From assembly GCA_965203565.1 (NCBI GenBank), contig OZ241896.1, positions 1,550,001 to 1,614,000 on the forward strand: a stretch of DNA of 64,000 nt, given 5' to 3'. Position 1 is the first letter of the stretch. Each line of letters begins with the position of its first letter. Position numbers and translations under genes: made by a program. Source of the DNA: JAAXGX01 sp965203565. Lineage in GTDB: Bacteria > Acidobacteriota > Vicinamibacteria > Vicinamibacterales > UBA8438. Positions 62,614-64,000 of the stretch are shown here, piece by piece. The notes under the pieces are model-generated. The model saw only the letters and a program-made list of their open reading frames with translations. It was not told the origin of the DNA and did no database searches.

Positions 62614-64000
62614 ATGAACAAGGAACTGATCATTGCGTCGTCTCCCCACGAGACGACGGCCGCGATCCTCGAGGACGATCAGGTCGCCGAGATCCACGTC
62701 GAGCGCGCCAGCCAGCGCGGCGCCGTCGGGAACGTCTACAAGGGCCGGGTGTCGAAGGTGCTGCCGGGCATGCAGTGCGCGTTCGTAGACATCGGCCTCG
62801 AACGCGACGCGTTCCTGTACGTCTCCGACGTGGTCGACACCGTGGAGCAGTTCGAGCGGCTCGCGGCGGGCGATTCCGATCCGGACGACGCGGGTGGCGA
62901 CGAGCCGCCGTACGGCGCGAATCCGGACGGAAAGATCGAGGATCTCCTCGAGGCGGGGCAGGAGATCGTCGTCCAGGTCGCCAAGGATCCGCTCGGGACG
63001 AAGGGCGCCCGGATCACGTCGCACGTGGCGCTGCCGGGCCGTTTCCTGGTCTTCATGCCGACCGTCGACCATATCGGCGTCTCGCGGAAGATCGACGGCC
63101 GGGGCGAGCGCGGGCGGCTGCGCGGCATCGTCAAGCGGTTTCGCGAGGAGCACGGGTTCACCGGGGGCGTCATCCTGCGGACGGCGGCGTCCGGCCGTCC
63201 CGAAGAAGACATCGCGGCCGACCTGTCGTACTTCCACCAGCTCTGGAGCGACGCCCGGCGGAGGAACGAGAAGGCGCGCGCGCCGGCCGTGATCCACCGC
63301 GAGGAAAGCCTGGTGACGAAGCTCCTCCGGGATTTCCTGACGGGCGACTTCAGCGCGATCCGGATCGACGACGCCCGCGAGCACGAGCGCGCGGTGCAGC
63401 TGATCGAACGGATCATGCCCGGCCTCGTCTCGCGGACGCACCACTACACGAAGGAGTTCCCGATCTTCGACGAGTACGGCGTGCAGGCGGAGATCGACAA
63501 GGCGCTGCGGAGCAAGGTGTGGCTCAAGTCGGGCGGGTACATCGTCGTGAACCACACCGAAGCGCTGGTGGCGATAGACGTCAACACCGGCCGCTACGTC
63601 GGGAAGCGGACCGGCCGGCTCGAGGACACGATAGTCAGGACGAACCTGGAGGCGGCGAAGGAGATCGTCCGCCAGATCCGCCTGCGCGACCTCGGCGGAA
63701 TCATCGTGCTCGACTTCATCGACATGGAGGAGCGCAAGAACCGCCAGCGCGTCCACCAGGCGCTGGAGCAGGAGCTGCGGAAGGACCGGTCGCCGTCCAA
63801 GGCGGTGCAGGTGTCGGAGTTCGGATTGATCGTCGTCACGCGCAAGCGCGCCAAGCAGAGCCTGGAGCGGCAGTTGACCGACCCGTGCCCTTACTGCTCG
63901 GGCAGCGCGGTCATCAAGGCTACGCCGACCATCTGCCACGACATCCTGCTGGAGATGCGAAAGCTCTCGGCCGACCTGAACGGCCACGCGGTGGCGCTGC
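62614..64000 (+). CDS. rng: Ribonuclease E/G family protein (partial, runs off the window)
   Basis: 462 residues are visible, with the C-terminus beyond the edge. An S1 domain (RGAVGNVYKGRVSKVLPGMQ) with an insertion rich in Asp and Gly near residues 90-110 is followed by the nuclease core (GGYIVVNHTEALVAIDVNTG, LRDLGGIIVLDFIDM) and the zinc-link CPYCSG. The size and lack of a long tail so far suggest RNase G, but RNase E cannot be excluded. It matures rRNA and degrades mRNA. rng next to mre genes is a common arrangement. Confidence 0.9.
   Translation, partial: MNKELIIASSPHETTAAILEDDQVAEIHVERASQRGAVGNVYKGRVSKVLPGMQCAFVDIGLERDAFLYVSDVVDTVEQFERLAAGDSDPDDAGGDEPPYGANPDGKIEDLLEAGQEIVVQVAKDPLGTKGARITSHVALPGRFLVFMPTVDHIGVSRKIDGRGERGRLRGIVKRFREEHGFTGGVILRTAASGRPEEDIAADLSYFHQLWSDARRRNEKARAPAVIHREESLVTKLLRDFLTGDFSAIRIDDAREHERAVQLIERIMPGLVSRTHHYTKEFPIFDEYGVQAEIDKALRSKVWLKSGGYIVVNHTEALVAIDVNTGRYVGKRTGRLEDTIVRTNLEAAKEIVRQIRLRDLGGIIVLDFIDMEERKNRQRVHQALEQELRKDRSPSKAVQVSEFGLIVVTRKRAKQSLERQLTDPCPYCSGSAVIKATPTICHDILLEMRKLSADLNGHAVAL

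Overview
The window is high-GC (about 70%) bacterial chromosome. Gene content and style (a secreted protein with the GDPDLQGIW signature, a bacterial deoxyhypusine-synthase-like gene, an argR/argC-B-D-J-F cluster and a mreBCD-mrdA-rodA-rng cluster) fit an Acidobacteriota lineage, probably Vicinamibacteria. That assignment is inference from gene style; no 16S rRNA gene is present. Layout: (1) about 1-28.5 kb is a dense defence island, almost all on the + strand with many 4-base overlaps. (2) 28.5-34.9 kb is ordinary metabolism (quinone reductase, glcF, secreted protein, DHS-like protein, fabI). (3) 35.0-44.0 kb is a full arginine cluster: argH-argG-argR leftward, and argC-argB-argD-N-acetyltransferase-argJ-argF rightward from a 40-base AT-rich intergenic region. 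(4) 44.0-50.0 kb is a second, badly scarred defence/mobile zone of chimeric and truncated genes and a 305-base extra copy of the inside of argF. (5) 50.0-64.0 kb is core again: an AGCS symporter, a methyltransferase, tRNA-Leu, sppA, a PpiD-like chaperone, then mreB-mreC-mreD-mrdA-rodA and the start of an RNase E/G gene. The defence island is organised around DUF1156-family DNA methyltransferase genes. Two near-full-length copies (3482-6511 and 15258-18291) are nearly identical except for a ~320-base AT-richer central cassette, and two 5' fragments (13974 and 15110) lie between them. Between and around these copies sit a SIR2-PIN fusion, a HEPN/MNT pair, a wHTH ATPase, VapBC, a DUF262-AlbA_2 fusion, an AlbA_2-ATPase, an OLD-like nuclease, a TIR/membrane-protein pair, a run of four SMC/RecF-like ATPases with PIN, TOPRIM-like and DUF4276 partners, and finally a DUF499 ATPase followed by a HigBA module. 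DUF1156 and DUF499 families are known to co-occur in anti-phage neighbourhoods. My reading is that the repeated DUF1156 gene acts as a homology handle that gathers and reshuffles defence modules, with its own central segment exchanged. Methyltransferase copy 2 is interrupted exactly at a run of 19 G, which could be a phase-variation switch or a sequencing error. Several genes (TIR, DUF4276, DUF1156 remnant, helicase-DUF499 chimera) have internal or terminal deletions, so part of this arsenal is probably inactive. In the core region, ArgR is likely to control the divergent arginine operons, and the mre/mrd/rodA genes form a rod-shape elongasome operon.
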